Of a DNA stretch of 64,000 nt, positions 9,968 through 19,309 are shown one piece after another; the first letter of the stretch is position 1; each line of letters opens with the position of its first letter. The stretch spans positions 1,940,001 to 2,004,000 of the forward strand of contig NZ_NQYC01000001.1 of NCBI RefSeq assembly GCF_003600835.1, written 5' to 3'. The notes beneath the pieces are model-generated. The model did not search any database. It was not told where the DNA came from and saw only the letters and a program-made list of their open reading frames with translations. Made by a program: the position numbers and the translations under genes. This stretch comes from Bacillus sp. PK3_68. GTDB taxonomy: Bacteria > Bacillota > Bacilli > Bacillales > Domibacillaceae.

Positions 9968-10714
9968 TTATTGTTTTAACCAATACTCACTACCATCTGC
10001 CTGCCTGTCTAAAAAGCCATATTCAATTAAATAACGTCTGAGCAACACATAATCGCCATAAATAACTTTTAAGCGTTCATTTACTTCTTTTTCACTGTAT
10101 CGTTTACCAGAGTGGAATTGTTTCGCTATTTCTCTGAGTACGATCAGCTTTTGTTTTTCTTTTAAAGAAAATGTGGTTAACGAACCATTTTGAAAATACT
10201 TCTCCAGTACAAATGCCCGTTCTTCCTCAGTTATGTTATAACGGTCATCAATCCTCACTGCGGTTGGAGGAACATCCACAAAAGTAGGAGCATGCTCATC
10301 TTTTTCCTTCAACAGCTCCATAAGCGTTAAAAAAACTTTTGCCTGCCGTTCTTTTTCCTTTAAAGTAAAGCGATGGTTCCGTATAGTTGATGCACTGCCA
10401 ATTTCCATTTCTCGCTGAATGTCTGCATCGCTTTTTCCTTCGTAAAACAACTGAAGGAGTCTATTCTGATGTTCGGTTAACCCTGTAATTTTTTTATTAA
10501 GACCAATAAGATACGAGAAAACTGATTCATGCTCTTCTTTAATGTGAAGCTGCATATATCGTTCCGCTTCATAGAATGTTCCTTCATGCGGATAAATAAT
10601 TCCCTTTTCCAAGCTCTCCCCACAAAGCAAACAAACACAATGACTCCCTTCGTAAACATATCCGCGTTTTAATTCTTCCAATGAAGCGTTCCAAAACCGC
10701 TCTGTGTTATCCAT
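9968..10714 (-). CDS. DUF2087 domain protein with LuxR-like HTH
   Basis: A 248-residue protein. Residues 20-60 hold CVCLLCGE and HIKEEH, a possible zinc-binding knuckle. Residues 75-125 (GLTEHQNRLLQLFYEGKSD, then STIRNHRF) look like a LuxR/sigma-region-4 helix-turn-helix. The C-terminal 85 residues (YNITEEERAFVLEKYFQNG... KRYSEKEVNERLK...DYVLLRRYLIEYGFLDR) match DUF2087, a domain found in putative regulators. A transcription-regulator role is inferred. It is the first gene of a pair with the GIY-YIG protein. Confidence 0.75.
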   Translation of the reverse strand: MDNTERFWNASLEELKRGYVYEGSHCVCLLCGESLEKGIIYPHEGTFYEAERYMQLHIKEEHESVFSYLIGLNKKITGLTEHQNRLLQLFYEGKSDADIQREMEIGSASTIRNHRFTLKEKERQAKVFLTLMELLKEKDEHAPTFVDVPPTAVRIDDRYNITEEERAFVLEKYFQNGSLTTFSLKEKQKLIVLREIAKQFHSGKRYSEKEVNERLKVIYGDYVLLRRYLIEYGFLDRQADGSEYWLKQ

Positions 10715-10806
10715 AAAACAAACAACCTTTCTAAACGTTTACTATTTAATAAACATATTATTAAAATGTTTATAATAAGTCAATGGTTTGTTTTTAACAG
10801 CAACAT

Positions 10807-10845
10807 AAATAAGCCCCGGGCATGTCACTTGCCCGGGGCTTATTT
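10807..10845 (-). terminator. terminator of the glnHPQ-like operon
   Basis: A GC-rich 16-bp stem (10807-10822 with 10830-10845) lies 50 bp past the stop of the ATPase gene. AAATAA/TTATTT flanks make it usable in both directions. Confidence 0.8.
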
Positions 10846-10895
10846 AGCCATTGCTAACCAGTTCTACCAGTGTGCTTTCCCTGCTGAAATTCTTT

Positions 10896-11624
10896 TTATA
10901 GCACTTTGCTTAAGAACGCTTTCGTCCGCTCATGCTGGGGATTTCCGAATAGCTCTGACGGTTTATTTTCTTCAACTATATACCCGCCGTCCATAAAAAT
11001 GACACGGTCACCCACTTCCCGGGCAAAGCCCATTTCGTGAGTAACGACCACCATCGTCATCCCTTCTTGGGCAAGCTGCTTCATTACCGCAAGCACATCC
11101 CCGACCATCTCCGGGTCAAGCGCGGAAGTGGGTTCATCAAACAGCATAATCTTCGGATTCATCGCCAGTGCCCTCGCAATGGCAACTCGCTGCTTTTGAC
11201 CGCCTGATAATTCGCCAGGATAGCTTGTCGCCTTTTCTTGCAGTCCAACCTTTTCCAACAATTCATGTGCTTTTTTGATCGCTGCTTCTTTACTGTTGTT
11301 AAGCGCTTTCATTGGCCCGAGTATAATGTTCTCTACTACTGTCATGTGAGGAAAAAGGTTGAACTGTTGAAATACCATGCCTACTTCTTGTCTTACTTTG
11401 TTGATATTTACTTTTGGATCCGTAATGTCATAATTGTTAATAACTACGCTTCCGCCCGTAATCGTCTCAAGCCGGTTTAGACAGCGGAGAAAAGTGCTTT
11501 TACCTGAACCGGATGGCCCAATCACGCATACTACTTCCCGCTCCTCAATAGCAGCATTAATATCTTTTAGCACCTCCAGCGAACCAAATGATTTTTTTAA
11601 GTTCTTTACTTCAATCATGCTCAT
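10896..11624 (-). CDS. glnQ: polar amino acid ABC transporter, ATP-binding protein (GlnQ-like)
   Basis: ATPase of a polar amino-acid importer, 242 residues, the usual size for GlnQ/ArtM. Walker A is GPSGSGKST, the signature is [15 protein letters not shown], Walker B is [14 protein letters not shown], with a switch His in [13 protein letters not shown]. Its ATG overlaps the permease stop by 4 nt. The best guess of substrate is glutamine or a related amino acid, taken from the binding protein; arginine or cystine types have the same layout. Confidence 0.88.
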   Translation of the reverse strand: MSMIEVKNLKKSFGSLEVLKDINAAIEEREVVCVIGPSGSGKSTFLRCLNRLETITGGSVVINNYDITDPKVNINKVRQEVGMVFQQFNLFPHMTVVENIILGPMKALNNSKEAAIKKAHELLEKVGLQEKATSYPGELSGGQKQRVAIARALAMNPKIMLFDEPTSALDPEMVGDVLAVMKQLAQEGMTMVVVTHEMGFAREVGDRVIFMDGGYIVEENKPSELFGNPQHERTKAFLSKVL

Positions 11625-12265
11625 CGTAATTCAAATCTCCTTTCAAGGAAATTACCTAATACGGATAATAAATAAATAACGACAAAATAAATAATTCCAA
11701 CAACGAGCCAGATTTTAAACGCTTCAAACGTTGCAGAAACCTGAACAGATCCCTGTTGCATTAAATCAGCGATGCCGATAATTGATAAGAGCGAAGTATC
11801 TTTTAAACTGATAATTGACTGATTTGTCAAAGCTGGTAGCATTCTTCGGAACGCCTGCGGTAAAATAATATAGCGCATCGTCTGAATACCTGTTAAGCCA
11901 ATAGATCTGGAAGCTTCCGTTTGTCCTTTGTCTATCGATTGGATGCCTGCTCGGATAATTTCAGCAAAATAGGCACCAGCATTAATTGCAATGGTTATGA
12001 CGCCAGCAGTTGTCCTATCAAAGGAAATCCACTCCAATGAGTTCAAACCAAAGTAAATGAAAAATAGCTGAACCAGAAACGGTGTGCCACGGATAGCATC
12101 AATAAAGATTTTGGCAATCCAGTTCAAAATCTTTAGCGGGGCAAGCCGCAAGAGTGCCATGATTAGGCCAAGAATGAATCCTAAAATGATAGCAATGACA
12201 AAGATATAAAGGGTGACTTGAAGTCCCTTCATTAAATACGGCAATGAATTAGTAATTGTCTCCAT
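11621..12265 (-). CDS. glnP: polar amino acid ABC transporter, permease (GlnP-like)
   Basis: Membrane component, 214 residues with about five hydrophobic segments. The conserved EAA loop is visible as [27 protein letters not shown]. Family permeases act as a dimer with the ATPase on the cytoplasmic face. It lies between the binding protein (118 bp upstream) and the ATPase (4-nt overlap). Confidence 0.9.
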   Translation of the reverse strand: METITNSLPYLMKGLQVTLYIFVIAIILGFILGLIMALLRLAPLKILNWIAKIFIDAIRGTPFLVQLFFIYFGLNSLEWISFDRTTAGVITIAINAGAYFAEIIRAGIQSIDKGQTEASRSIGLTGIQTMRYIILPQAFRRMLPALTNQSIISLKDTSLLSIIGIADLMQQGSVQVSATFEAFKIWLVVGIIYFVVIYLLSVLGNFLERRFELR

Positions 12266-12288
12266 TACGCTCTCTCCTTCTAAGAAGA

Positions 12289-12309
12289 AAGCGCGCTATC
12301 TGCGCGCTT
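12289..12309 (-). promoter_or_regulatory. intercistronic hairpin
   Basis: AAGCGCGC and GCGCGCTT pair around a 5-nt loop in the 118-bp gap between the binding-protein and permease genes. On the minus strand a weak TTTCTTC follows. Such hairpins often raise the level of the binding-protein mRNA over the downstream genes by partial termination or 3' protection. That role is inferred. Confidence 0.5.
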
Positions 12310-12382
12310 CCAAGCTGATGATGTTCGAATATGCTTGATCTTCACTTTCCATGTGACCCATCTACACGCTTCTCAACTTTCT

Positions 12383-13177
12383 TTACTCCGCAAGATACGT
12401 GTTCAAAATCTCCTCGTATTTTCCATTTTCTTTTAATTCAGCCAATCCTTTATTGATTTTCTCAAGAAGTTCTTTGTTTTCACCTTTCAAGACAGCAATT
12501 CCGTACTGATCACCATTCAAGCGGTCGCCGACGATTTTCAAACCAAGATCCTTTTGGGCAATGGCATAAGCAATGACTGGATAATCTTCAATTAAAGCGT
12601 CCGCATTGCCATTGGCTACTTCTTGAAACATGGCTGGGCTATCATTAAACTGTGTCACTTTAAAGCCTTCTTTGTCAGCATTTTCTTGAGCAAACTTCGC
12701 GCCAATCGTCCCTTTTTTCACAGCTACTGTTTTTCCTTTTAAATCACTGACACTCTTAATGCTGCTGTTATCTTTTTTTACAACAAGCGTAATGCCAGCA
12801 TCAAAATATGGCTCTGAGAAATCAACCACTTTCTTTCTTTCATCAGTGATACTCATTCCTGCAATCGCTACATCTAATTGTCCCGCTTGCATAGCCGGTA
12901 TAATTCCCCCAAAGTCCATCGGAGAGAGCTTAATCTTGAAATCTTGGCTTTCGGCAATGGCATGGATTAAATCAATATCAATTCCCTTGTACTCGCCGCC
13001 CTCCTCATATTCAAATGGAGGATACGTCGTATCTATCCCCACTGTGTACTCCTTTTTTTCTTCCCCTTTTTTCCCGTCCCCGTTTGTGCTGGCCGTTTTG
13101 TCTCCACCACATGCTGCAAGCATGAAAATGAATACAAGCATGAAACTTACCAAACTAAATTTCTTCATCCCATCCAC
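12383..13177 (-). CDS. glnH: polar amino acid ABC transporter, substrate-binding lipoprotein (GlnH-like)
   Basis: Lipoprotein of 264 residues with a signal peptide and lipobox LAAC, followed by a Gly/Lys/Glu-rich linker. The body is a periplasmic-binding-protein family 3 fold: VGIDTTYPPFEYEE, DFGGIIPAMQAGQLDVAIAG, SITDERKKVVDFSEPYF, DALIEDYPV. The stretch MDFGGIIPAMQ...ITDERKK closely resembles enterobacterial GlnH, which favours glutamine. The start at 13177 has AGGAAAG 8 nt upstream; a second ATG at 13168 is possible. First gene of the operon. Confidence 0.88.
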   Translation of the reverse strand: MDGMKKFSLVSFMLVFIFMLAACGGDKTASTNGDGKKGEEKKEYTVGIDTTYPPFEYEEGGEYKGIDIDLIHAIAESQDFKIKLSPMDFGGIIPAMQAGQLDVAIAGMSITDERKKVVDFSEPYFDAGITLVVKKDNSSIKSVSDLKGKTVAVKKGTIGAKFAQENADKEGFKVTQFNDSPAMFQEVANGNADALIEDYPVIAYAIAQKDLGLKIVGDRLNGDQYGIAVLKGENKELLEKINKGLAELKENGKYEEILNTYLAE

Positions 13178-13501
13178 TCTACTTTCCTATTTATTTATCG
13201 GCTAAATGTTGCCAATATACAGAATAATATGAATATAACCTGCAGAATCAGCCGGCAATTTAATGTATGACCGGGCCATTTGTTTTATGTACCCTCCAGC
13301 TGTTTCCATATATATTCTAATACTTTTTTCGACATTTCATTGTAGATTCCTGCCTCTATATGTAAAATGTAACTGTTGTGCCTTGAGGGCTTATCCTTTT
13401 TTAGGAATTTGTTTGAGGCAATCAGGTGACGGCTACAATAAGAATTATAGGTGCATTCTCCCTTTTCACTACAATTAGTAAACGGAAAATAGGTGTAACT
13501 T
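13178..13501. other. intergenic region between divergent glnH and mprF
   Basis: 324 bp without a supported gene. It should hold both divergent promoters, but I see no clear -35/-10 pair or palindrome. Confidence 0.5.
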
Positions 13502-16039
13502 ATGCTGCGTATTAACAAGGAAAAACTCTTTCAATTTATTAAAATTGGCTTTCCAGTTATTTTATTTATAATTGCTTTAATAGAGATCAAACAGTTTGCT
13601 AACGGGCTAGATATTCGCTTGATCCGTTCCGAGATAAAGCATTTAAATTCGGTAGAGACGGCCCTTATTTTACTTGTGCCTTTCTGCGGTATCTTTCCAA
13701 TGTTTTTTTATGATGCTGTTTTAGTTCGTATTCTGAATATTAAAATCCAAACAAAAAAGCTCATAAAACAATCGTTCATTACTAATTCTTTTTCCAACTT
13801 AATTGGTTTTGGCGGCCTCGTGGGAGTGATGCTCCGGACTTATTTTTATAACAAGCATGATTTGGATAAGCGAAGGCTTCTAACAGCTATTACTTCTGTT
13901 TCACTCTTTTATTTAACAGGCATTTCTTTGATTGCGTGGACGATCCCCACTGCTTACAAAGACTTTCCACTCATTGTTGATACAAAGTGGCTGTTTTTAG
14001 CTGTGCTGGCAGTTGGATTATATTTGCCTCTTTTCTCCCTTTTTTATTTTTATCAAAACCGACAGGGAAAAGGCTCTTTAATCAATCTCCGGTCTGCTGT
14101 CACTCTTTTACTCGTTTCACTGCTGGAATGGTCCTTAGCTTTCTCGGTTATTTGGATATTGAGCATTATACTGGATATCCCTCTGCCTTTTTATGAACTT
14201 GTGCCTGTTTTTATTATCGCTTCCTGTGCAGGTATAGCCAGTATGATCCCTGGAGGACTCGGATCGTTTGACTTGGTTTTTATATGGGGAACACAGAATT
14301 TAGACATACTGGATGAAAAAGTTCTTGTGATGCTTATCTTTTACCGTGCAGGTTATTTCTTGCTTCCATTTTTGCTGGCTGCAGCCCTATTTGTAAAAGA
14401 TTATTGGAACAAATGGAATCAATCGTGGGACAACTTGCCAAACACTGTTATCCAGAACATCAGCCATGTTTTGCTGACTGTTCTTGTATTTGTTTCAGGA
14501 CTCATTTTGCTCTTATCTGCAGCTGTGCCGGGGATTCTAGAAAGGATAAAGATTGCTCATGAAATTTTATCTTTCCCTATCATGAATCTCTCTCATCAGC
14601 TTTCAGTGGCCGCTGGTTTTATTTTACTCGGCCTGTCACGGGGAATTAATTACAACGTGAAACGTGCCTATCAACTGACGATGATCGTTTTAGGCTTCGC
14701 TGCGCTTTTCTCGCTGTTTAAAGGAATTGATTATGAGGAAGCCATTTTTATGCTAGCGGTTGCCCTTCTTTTAAAAGCTTCGAAAGGCAGCTTTTATAGA
14801 GAAAGCTATGTGCTCACCTGGGGCAAGGCTCTGTTTGATCTCACTGTGTTTTTGATCATCACTTCCATGTATTTATTGATTGGCTATTTTAATCTGCCTT
14901 CGGCAAAGCTCAATGTACCGAAAGCATTAGCTCCTTACATCATTACTAGTTACACCGATTTATTTCTTAGCGCGGCCATTGGCTTGCTTATCGCCTTTTT
15001 TATTTTAACTATCGGCTACCTGATCCGTAAGCCTAGGCTATGGATTCCAGAGACATCAGCAGCTCAAGAAGAAGAAATTTTCAATCATCTTTCCAACTAT
15101 AAAGGAAATGTGCTGGCTCATTTGATTTTTCTGCATGATAAATATGTGTACTGGAACAAGGAAAAAACAGTGCTGTTTTCCTATCAGAAATATGCTGATA
15201 AGTTAGTTATTCTCGGCAATCCAATCGGGGAAGAAGCAGACTTTCCTCGTGCAATTGGGGAATTTCTAAAAATGGCCGATCTTTACGGCTACACACTCGC
15301 TTTTTATGAAGTGAGCAATGACATGCTCCCTCCTCTTCATGAATATGGCTATGATTTTTTTAAACTAGGTGAGGAAGCGGCTGTTCATTTAGAAAGCTTT
15401 ACTTTGTCAGGAAAAAAGATGAAAGGAGAAAGGGCGGTAAAAAATAAATTTGAACGAGAGAATTACCGCTTTGAAATAATTGACCCTCCCTTTGAAAAAG
15501 AACTCATAGCTGAACTGAACGACGTCTCACAGCAGTGGCTGCAAGGAAGAGAAGAAAAAGGATTTTCTCTTGGCTTTTTTGATGAAGACTATCTCAACAA
15601 AGCAAAAATAGCTATCTTGAAAACAGCCAACCATGAGATAGTAGGATTTGCAAGCCTCATGCCAATATACGACGGCGGACGGACTATCTCTGTAGATCTA
15701 ATAAGATTTCAGCCAGGTGCTCCTGCTGGCACTATGGACTTTATCTTTCTTTCCTTGTTCGAATGGTCGAAAAGCCAAGGCTATCTATTTTTCCACTTGG
15801 GAATGGCCCCACTTTCTAATGTAGGCACCTCCAAATTTTCTTTTTTAAGTGAAAAAATTGCTGCCCAAATCTTTTTACACGGCCAGTTTTTTTACCAGTT
15901 TCAAGGCTTAAGAAAGTTTAAAGAAAAGTATACGAATTCCTGGGAAGCGAAATATCTTGCCTATCGGAAAAAATCTTCCTTGCCTTTTACCATGGCACAA
16001 ATTACTTTTTTAATTAGCAAGAGAAGAAAAGCACAATAA
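13502..16039 (+). CDS. mprF: phosphatidylglycerol lysyltransferase (multiple peptide resistance factor)
   Basis: Bifunctional membrane enzyme that transfers lysine from lysyl-tRNA to phosphatidylglycerol and flips the product outward, lowering negative surface charge and giving resistance to cationic peptides. The 845 residues are close to the family length. The N-terminal 500 residues contain many membrane helices (flippase part, with IPGGLGSFDLVFIWG). The C-terminal third is the soluble acyltransferase domain (VLFSYQKYADKLVILGNPIG, FHLGMAPLSNVG, FKEKYTNSWEAKYLAY). Monocistronic, followed by a terminator. Confidence 0.95.
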   Translation: MLRINKEKLFQFIKIGFPVILFIIALIEIKQFANGLDIRLIRSEIKHLNSVETALILLVPFCGIFPMFFYDAVLVRILNIKIQTKKLIKQSFITNSFSNLIGFGGLVGVMLRTYFYNKHDLDKRRLLTAITSVSLFYLTGISLIAWTIPTAYKDFPLIVDTKWLFLAVLAVGLYLPLFSLFYFYQNRQGKGSLINLRSAVTLLLVSLLEWSLAFSVIWILSIILDIPLPFYELVPVFIIASCAGIASMIPGGLGSFDLVFIWGTQNLDILDEKVLVMLIFYRAGYFLLPFLLAAALFVKDYWNKWNQSWDNLPNTVIQNISHVLLTVLVFVSGLILLLSAAVPGILERIKIAHEILSFPIMNLSHQLSVAAGFILLGLSRGINYNVKRAYQLTMIVLGFAALFSLFKGIDYEEAIFMLAVALLLKASKGSFYRESYVLTWGKALFDLTVFLIITSMYLLIGYFNLPSAKLNVPKALAPYIITSYTDLFLSAAIGLLIAFFILTIGYLIRKPRLWIPETSAAQEEEIFNHLSNYKGNVLAHLIFLHDKYVYWNKEKTVLFSYQKYADKLVILGNPIGEEADFPRAIGEFLKMADLYGYTLAFYEVSNDMLPPLHEYGYDFFKLGEEAAVHLESFTLSGKKMKGERAVKNKFERENYRFEIIDPPFEKELIAELNDVSQQWLQGREEKGFSLGFFDEDYLNKAKIAILKTANHEIVGFASLMPIYDGGRTISVDLIRFQPGAPAGTMDFIFLSLFEWSKSQGYLFFHLGMAPLSNVGTSKFSFLSEKIAAQIFLHGQFFYQFQGLRKFKEKYTNSWEAKYLAYRKKSSLPFTMAQITFLISKRRKAQ

Positions 16040-16065
16040 AGGGACTAGCACTCGCCAGTCCCTTT
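16038..16065. terminator. terminator between mprF and tetR
   Basis: A 9-bp stem, AAAGGGACT with AGTCCCTTT, loop of 10, overlaps the mprF stop. It lies between convergent genes and can serve both. Confidence 0.75.
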
Positions 16066-16067
16066 CA

Positions 16068-16724
16068 TTATTCCGCTTTATACACACCATGTTTCACAAT
16101 ATCGAGGTAAGCATCAAGCTCACTCATTAACAGTTCCGGGTTCTCAAAAAAGTTATATTGCTTATTTTTTTGAAGCGTCTGATATTTTGCTGAAAGCTGC
16201 TCTACGATAAAGGCTGTCATTTGGATGACCCTTTCCTTAGACACTCCTGGCCGCAGCCTGCTCTCATCGATCAATTCTTTCGGGTACAAGCGGCTTTGCA
16301 TCAAAGCAATTCCATAGGTTTCATGCTTTCTTCTTAATAAATCCTCAATCTCTGATTTAACCACTTTCGGCGGGTGCAACAGAACATCCGTGATAAACTG
16401 CATCTCCTGTTTATAAGGAGCTGTCACTTCTTGTTTCAACCAGACAGCTTCTTTAATCCGTTCAAAAAAATCATCAGATCGGATATCATCAAGTGACTCT
16501 ACCGTTTTTTTCGTTGTCAGATCAATCACATGGGATGCGAGATATACATACAGATTTTTTTTGCTTTTAAAATAGTGAAAAAGAATCCCTTTAGAAATAC
16601 CGGCCCGGCTTGTAATAATATCGGTAGATGCTTTTTCATAGCCATTTTTCACAAACTCTTCAATGGCTACTTTCAATATTAAATCTTTTTTAGCCTGAGG
16701 CTGCTTTTCAAAAGCTTCATACAA
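16068..16724 (-). CDS. TetR/AcrR family repressor of the adjacent ABC exporter
   Basis: 218 residues. The N-terminal helix-turn-helix reads ILKVAIEEFVKNGYEKAS then AGISKGILFHYFKSKKNLY. I chose a TTG start at 16724 because GAGGTG lies 7 nt upstream; the frame extends further to 16793 but would overlap the permease gene. It is the last gene of an ATPase-permease-tetR operon on the minus strand (25-bp gap). Two palindromes in front of that operon are probable operators, so it likely represses its own operon until an exported compound binds. Confidence 0.87.
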   Translation of the reverse strand: MYEAFEKQPQAKKDLILKVAIEEFVKNGYEKASTDIITSRAGISKGILFHYFKSKKNLYVYLASHVIDLTTKKTVESLDDIRSDDFFERIKEAVWLKQEVTAPYKQEMQFITDVLLHPPKVVKSEIEDLLRRKHETYGIALMQSRLYPKELIDESRLRPGVSKERVIQMTAFIVEQLSAKYQTLQKNKQYNFFENPELLMSELDAYLDIVKHGVYKAE

Positions 16725-16749
16725 TGCTGAACACCTCGTACTTTCATTA

Positions 16750-17547
16750 TTAAACAGAAATATCTTTTCTCTTATATACCATAAACGCAGCAAAGAGACT
16801 AAGCAAGCATACCATTACCATAATTAATGAGTAAGCAGGCTCCAGCTTGTGATCGTTAATAATAGAAGCGGCCTCAATGTAATAAAACGGACTCATATAT
16901 TTCACTACATTCAGTTCCTCTGAGAGACCTGACATCATGTTTAAAAAATAAGTGATGATGACTACAGCAATAGAGACAGCCAATGTATTTCTTGTTTTTC
17001 TCATAACAGCCGATAGCAAATAGGAGAGAGCTGCAAAGGTGAGATGAAGCAGGAGTGCTCCGATTACTAATAAAGCAAATGTTTTGTACGGCACCTCATA
17101 TCCTTTTGCCAATTGGAAGCCTATCAGACTAGCCATAGCTACTACTATGTTTAAAATAAACACATTAATAATCACAACAGCAGCTTTTTGTCCCACAATT
17201 TCATTTCTCGTTACCGGCTTTGATAACAAGAACTCAACTGTTTTGTCGTTTTCCTCCTTGGCCAGCATATTGGAAGCCAATATGGCTGCATAAATACTTC
17301 CGAGCAGCGTTGTCATCATGTATACTTCTATTCCATAAAAACCTATTAATGTACTAAGGCTGAGCTCGTTCATCTTAAATAGATCTTTCATTGAATCCGG
17401 GTAGGCCTCGAATAATTTCTCCATGTCTTCTTGCTGCTCAGCAAATTGAGGAAAAATACTTAGCAGCCAAATAACCAGCCCCCCTAAAATCAAGCTCCAG
17501 ATAATTAATGATTTGCGGCTACGCTTCCATTCCCTTTGAATAATCAT
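16750..17547 (-). CDS. ABC-2 type exporter permease
   Basis: 265 residues with six hydrophobic segments (for example SLIIWSLILGGLVIWLLSIF and LIMVMVCLLSLFAAFMVYK), the ABC-2 pattern. The segment MLAKEENDKTVEFLLSKPVTR is typical of BcrB/NatB-like permeases. It follows the ATPase by 11 bp. The substrate is unknown; drug, peptide or lipid-active compound export is common in this group. Confidence 0.85.
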   Translation of the reverse strand: MIIQREWKRSRKSLIIWSLILGGLVIWLLSIFPQFAEQQEDMEKLFEAYPDSMKDLFKMNELSLSTLIGFYGIEVYMMTTLLGSIYAAILASNMLAKEENDKTVEFLLSKPVTRNEIVGQKAAVVIINVFILNIVVAMASLIGFQLAKGYEVPYKTFALLVIGALLLHLTFAALSYLLSAVMRKTRNTLAVSIAVVIITYFLNMMSGLSEELNVVKYMSPFYYIEAASIINDHKLEPAYSLIMVMVCLLSLFAAFMVYKRKDISV

Positions 17548-17558
17548 GTATACTCCCC

Positions 17559-18434
17559 TCAGCTTTCGTAATAATGCATAAAGATTTCTTCAAGCGACGG
17601 CTCCTCTATCAACACGTCCTGCAGAGGCAAGCTGTTCAATTGCTTGAGAAGCCATTGAATGTCTCCATTGTAGAGAAGTTTGAGTTCGTTCCTTTTCACT
17701 TCGCGACTGATCACTCCGTCGAATTCTATTAAAAGCTGATCAGCGCCTTCCATTGCAATTGTCACGTTCTTCATTTTATTTTTCGTTAAGCTTTCCATCG
17801 TTTCTACTTTCACAAGCTGGCCTTCTTTAATAATGGCCACACGATCACACATCTTTTGCACTTCGCTTAAAACATGAGAAGAGAAAAAAATCGTTGCCCC
17901 GCGCTTTTGCTCTTGATGCAGCAAGTCAAAGAAATGATGCTGCATCAATGGGTCAAGTCCACTTGTCGGTTCATCTAAAATAATAAGCTGTGGTTCATGC
18001 AAAAGCGCTTGGACAATGCCCACCTTTTTGCGGTTTCCGAAAGAAAGATCCTCAATTTTCCTATTTAAATTCAAATCAAGTATGGTAGCCAAGTCCTTCA
18101 TTCTTTTTTCTTTAAAGTTTTTATGAAAGCGGGCCGAGTAAGTCAATAAGTCAATCACTTTCATATCATCATAGTAATGAACTTCAGATGGCAAATAGCC
18201 GACGTGCCGACGAATTTCCTTCGATTTTTTCACGATATCTTTTCCAAAAATAGTAGCATGACCGCTCGTCGGATAAATAAAGTTCAACAACGTGCGAATC
18301 GTTGTGCTTTTCCCGGCTCCATTCGGACCGATAAACCCAAAGATCTCTCCTTCTTCGATCGAGAAAGAAACATCTACAATCCCCCGATTGTTTTTATATG
18401 ATTTCGTTAAGTTATGAAGCTCTACAATTCCCAC
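17559..18434 (-). CDS. ABC exporter ATP-binding protein
   Basis: 291 residues. Walker A GPNGAGKST, Q-loop YLPSEVHYY, signature LSFGNRKKVGIVQALL, Walker B LIILDEPTSGLDP and HVLSEV are all present; the 80-residue C-terminal extension is typical of BcrA/CcmA-type exporters. GTG start at 18434 with GGGAG 7 nt upstream. First gene of the ATPase-permease-tetR operon. Confidence 0.9.
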   Translation of the reverse strand: MGIVELHNLTKSYKNNRGIVDVSFSIEEGEIFGFIGPNGAGKSTTIRTLLNFIYPTSGHATIFGKDIVKKSKEIRRHVGYLPSEVHYYDDMKVIDLLTYSARFHKNFKEKRMKDLATILDLNLNRKIEDLSFGNRKKVGIVQALLHEPQLIILDEPTSGLDPLMQHHFFDLLHQEQKRGATIFFSSHVLSEVQKMCDRVAIIKEGQLVKVETMESLTKNKMKNVTIAMEGADQLLIEFDGVISREVKRNELKLLYNGDIQWLLKQLNSLPLQDVLIEEPSLEEIFMHYYES

Positions 18435-18466
18435 TGTATCTCTCCCCCTCTTCCTATGCCTCTCTT

Positions 18467-18517
18467 ATTGACTGATCAGTCAATATAACCATACTACCCA
18501 TTGACTAATCAGTCAAT
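18467..18517 (-). promoter_or_regulatory. promoter with twin TetR operators
   Basis: ATTGACTGATCAGTCAAT (18467-18484) is a perfect palindrome. ATTGACTAATCAGTCAAT (18500-18517) is the same with one central mismatch; centres are 33 bp apart, three helical turns. On the minus strand the distal copy supplies a TTGACT -35, with TATGGT 17 bp later, so binding would cover the promoter. Confidence 0.82.
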
Positions 18518-18631
18518 GCTTTTATTGGAGTTTTTATCTCGTTGTACATGAAATTTAACTTTTTCACCGCCTAATCACACCAAAACTTCACAAATAATGG
18601 ATACAATAAGAAGAGAAAGTGAGGGATATAT

Positions 18632-19309
18632 ATGAATGGATTAACGGTAATGATCATAGATGATGAAGAAACAATGAGGCAGCTTTTAAAAACCTTTTTG
18701 GAGAAAGAAGGCTATGCCGTTATGGAAGCATCCAACGGAATAGATGCTCTTTCTGCTATCGATAAGCAAGTACCTGATTTATTAATAGTAGATGTCATGA
18801 TGCCGTATATGGATGGCTTTACTTTCGCAGCAGAGATCAAAAGAAGATATGATTTACCGCTTATTTTTTTATCAGCTAAGGGAGAAGAATGGGATAAAAT
18901 TCATGGCTTAAAACTGGGGGGCGATGATTATATCGTAAAGCCTTTTCACCCTGGTGAGCTGCTAGCCAGGATTGAATCTGTTTTAAGAAGAACCAATCCT
19001 TCTTCCCGGCAAACAAATCGCTATACGATCGGACCGCTCACTCTTGATATGCAATCTTACAAAGTAACAGTGAATGGGCGCTCTCTCTCATTAACATTAA
19101 AAGAATATGAGCTGCTTTCTTGGTTAGCACAGCATCCAGGAAAAGTTTTTTCTCGGGAGCAACTGCTTCATTCCGTTTGGGGTGAGGAATACAACGGCAG
19201 CGAGAGAACGGTGGATACTCATGTGAAGACATTGCGGTTAAAGCTAAAGGATCAGTCTGCTCTCATTCAAACTGTCTGGGGAATCGGTTATAAATTTGAG
19301 GTGTCCTAG
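18632..19309 (+). CDS. OmpR-family response regulator
   Basis: 225 residues. The receiver domain has the acidic pair IDDEE, phospho-acceptor Asp in LLIVDVMMPYMDG, the switch Ser in IFLSAKGEE and Lys in DDYIVKPFHPGEL. The winged-helix output domain is about residues 130-225 (LTLKEYELLSWLAQHPGKVF, RTVDTHVKTLRLKL). Its stop overlaps the kinase start by one base (TAGTG). With the kinase and downstream sco/lipoprotein genes it forms a likely signalling and metal or redox cassette. Confidence 0.93.
   Translation: MNGLTVMIIDDEETMRQLLKTFLEKEGYAVMEASNGIDALSAIDKQVPDLLIVDVMMPYMDGFTFAAEIKRRYDLPLIFLSAKGEEWDKIHGLKLGGDDYIVKPFHPGELLARIESVLRRTNPSSRQTNRYTIGPLTLDMQSYKVTVNGRSLSLTLKEYELLSWLAQHPGKVFSREQLLHSVWGEEYNGSERTVDTHVKTLRLKLKDQSALIQTVWGIGYKFEVS

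Noticed and set aside
12759-13205. 148-codon plus-strand frame opposite glnH
   Set aside because: Mirror of the lipoprotein gene; low-complexity composition and no start signal.
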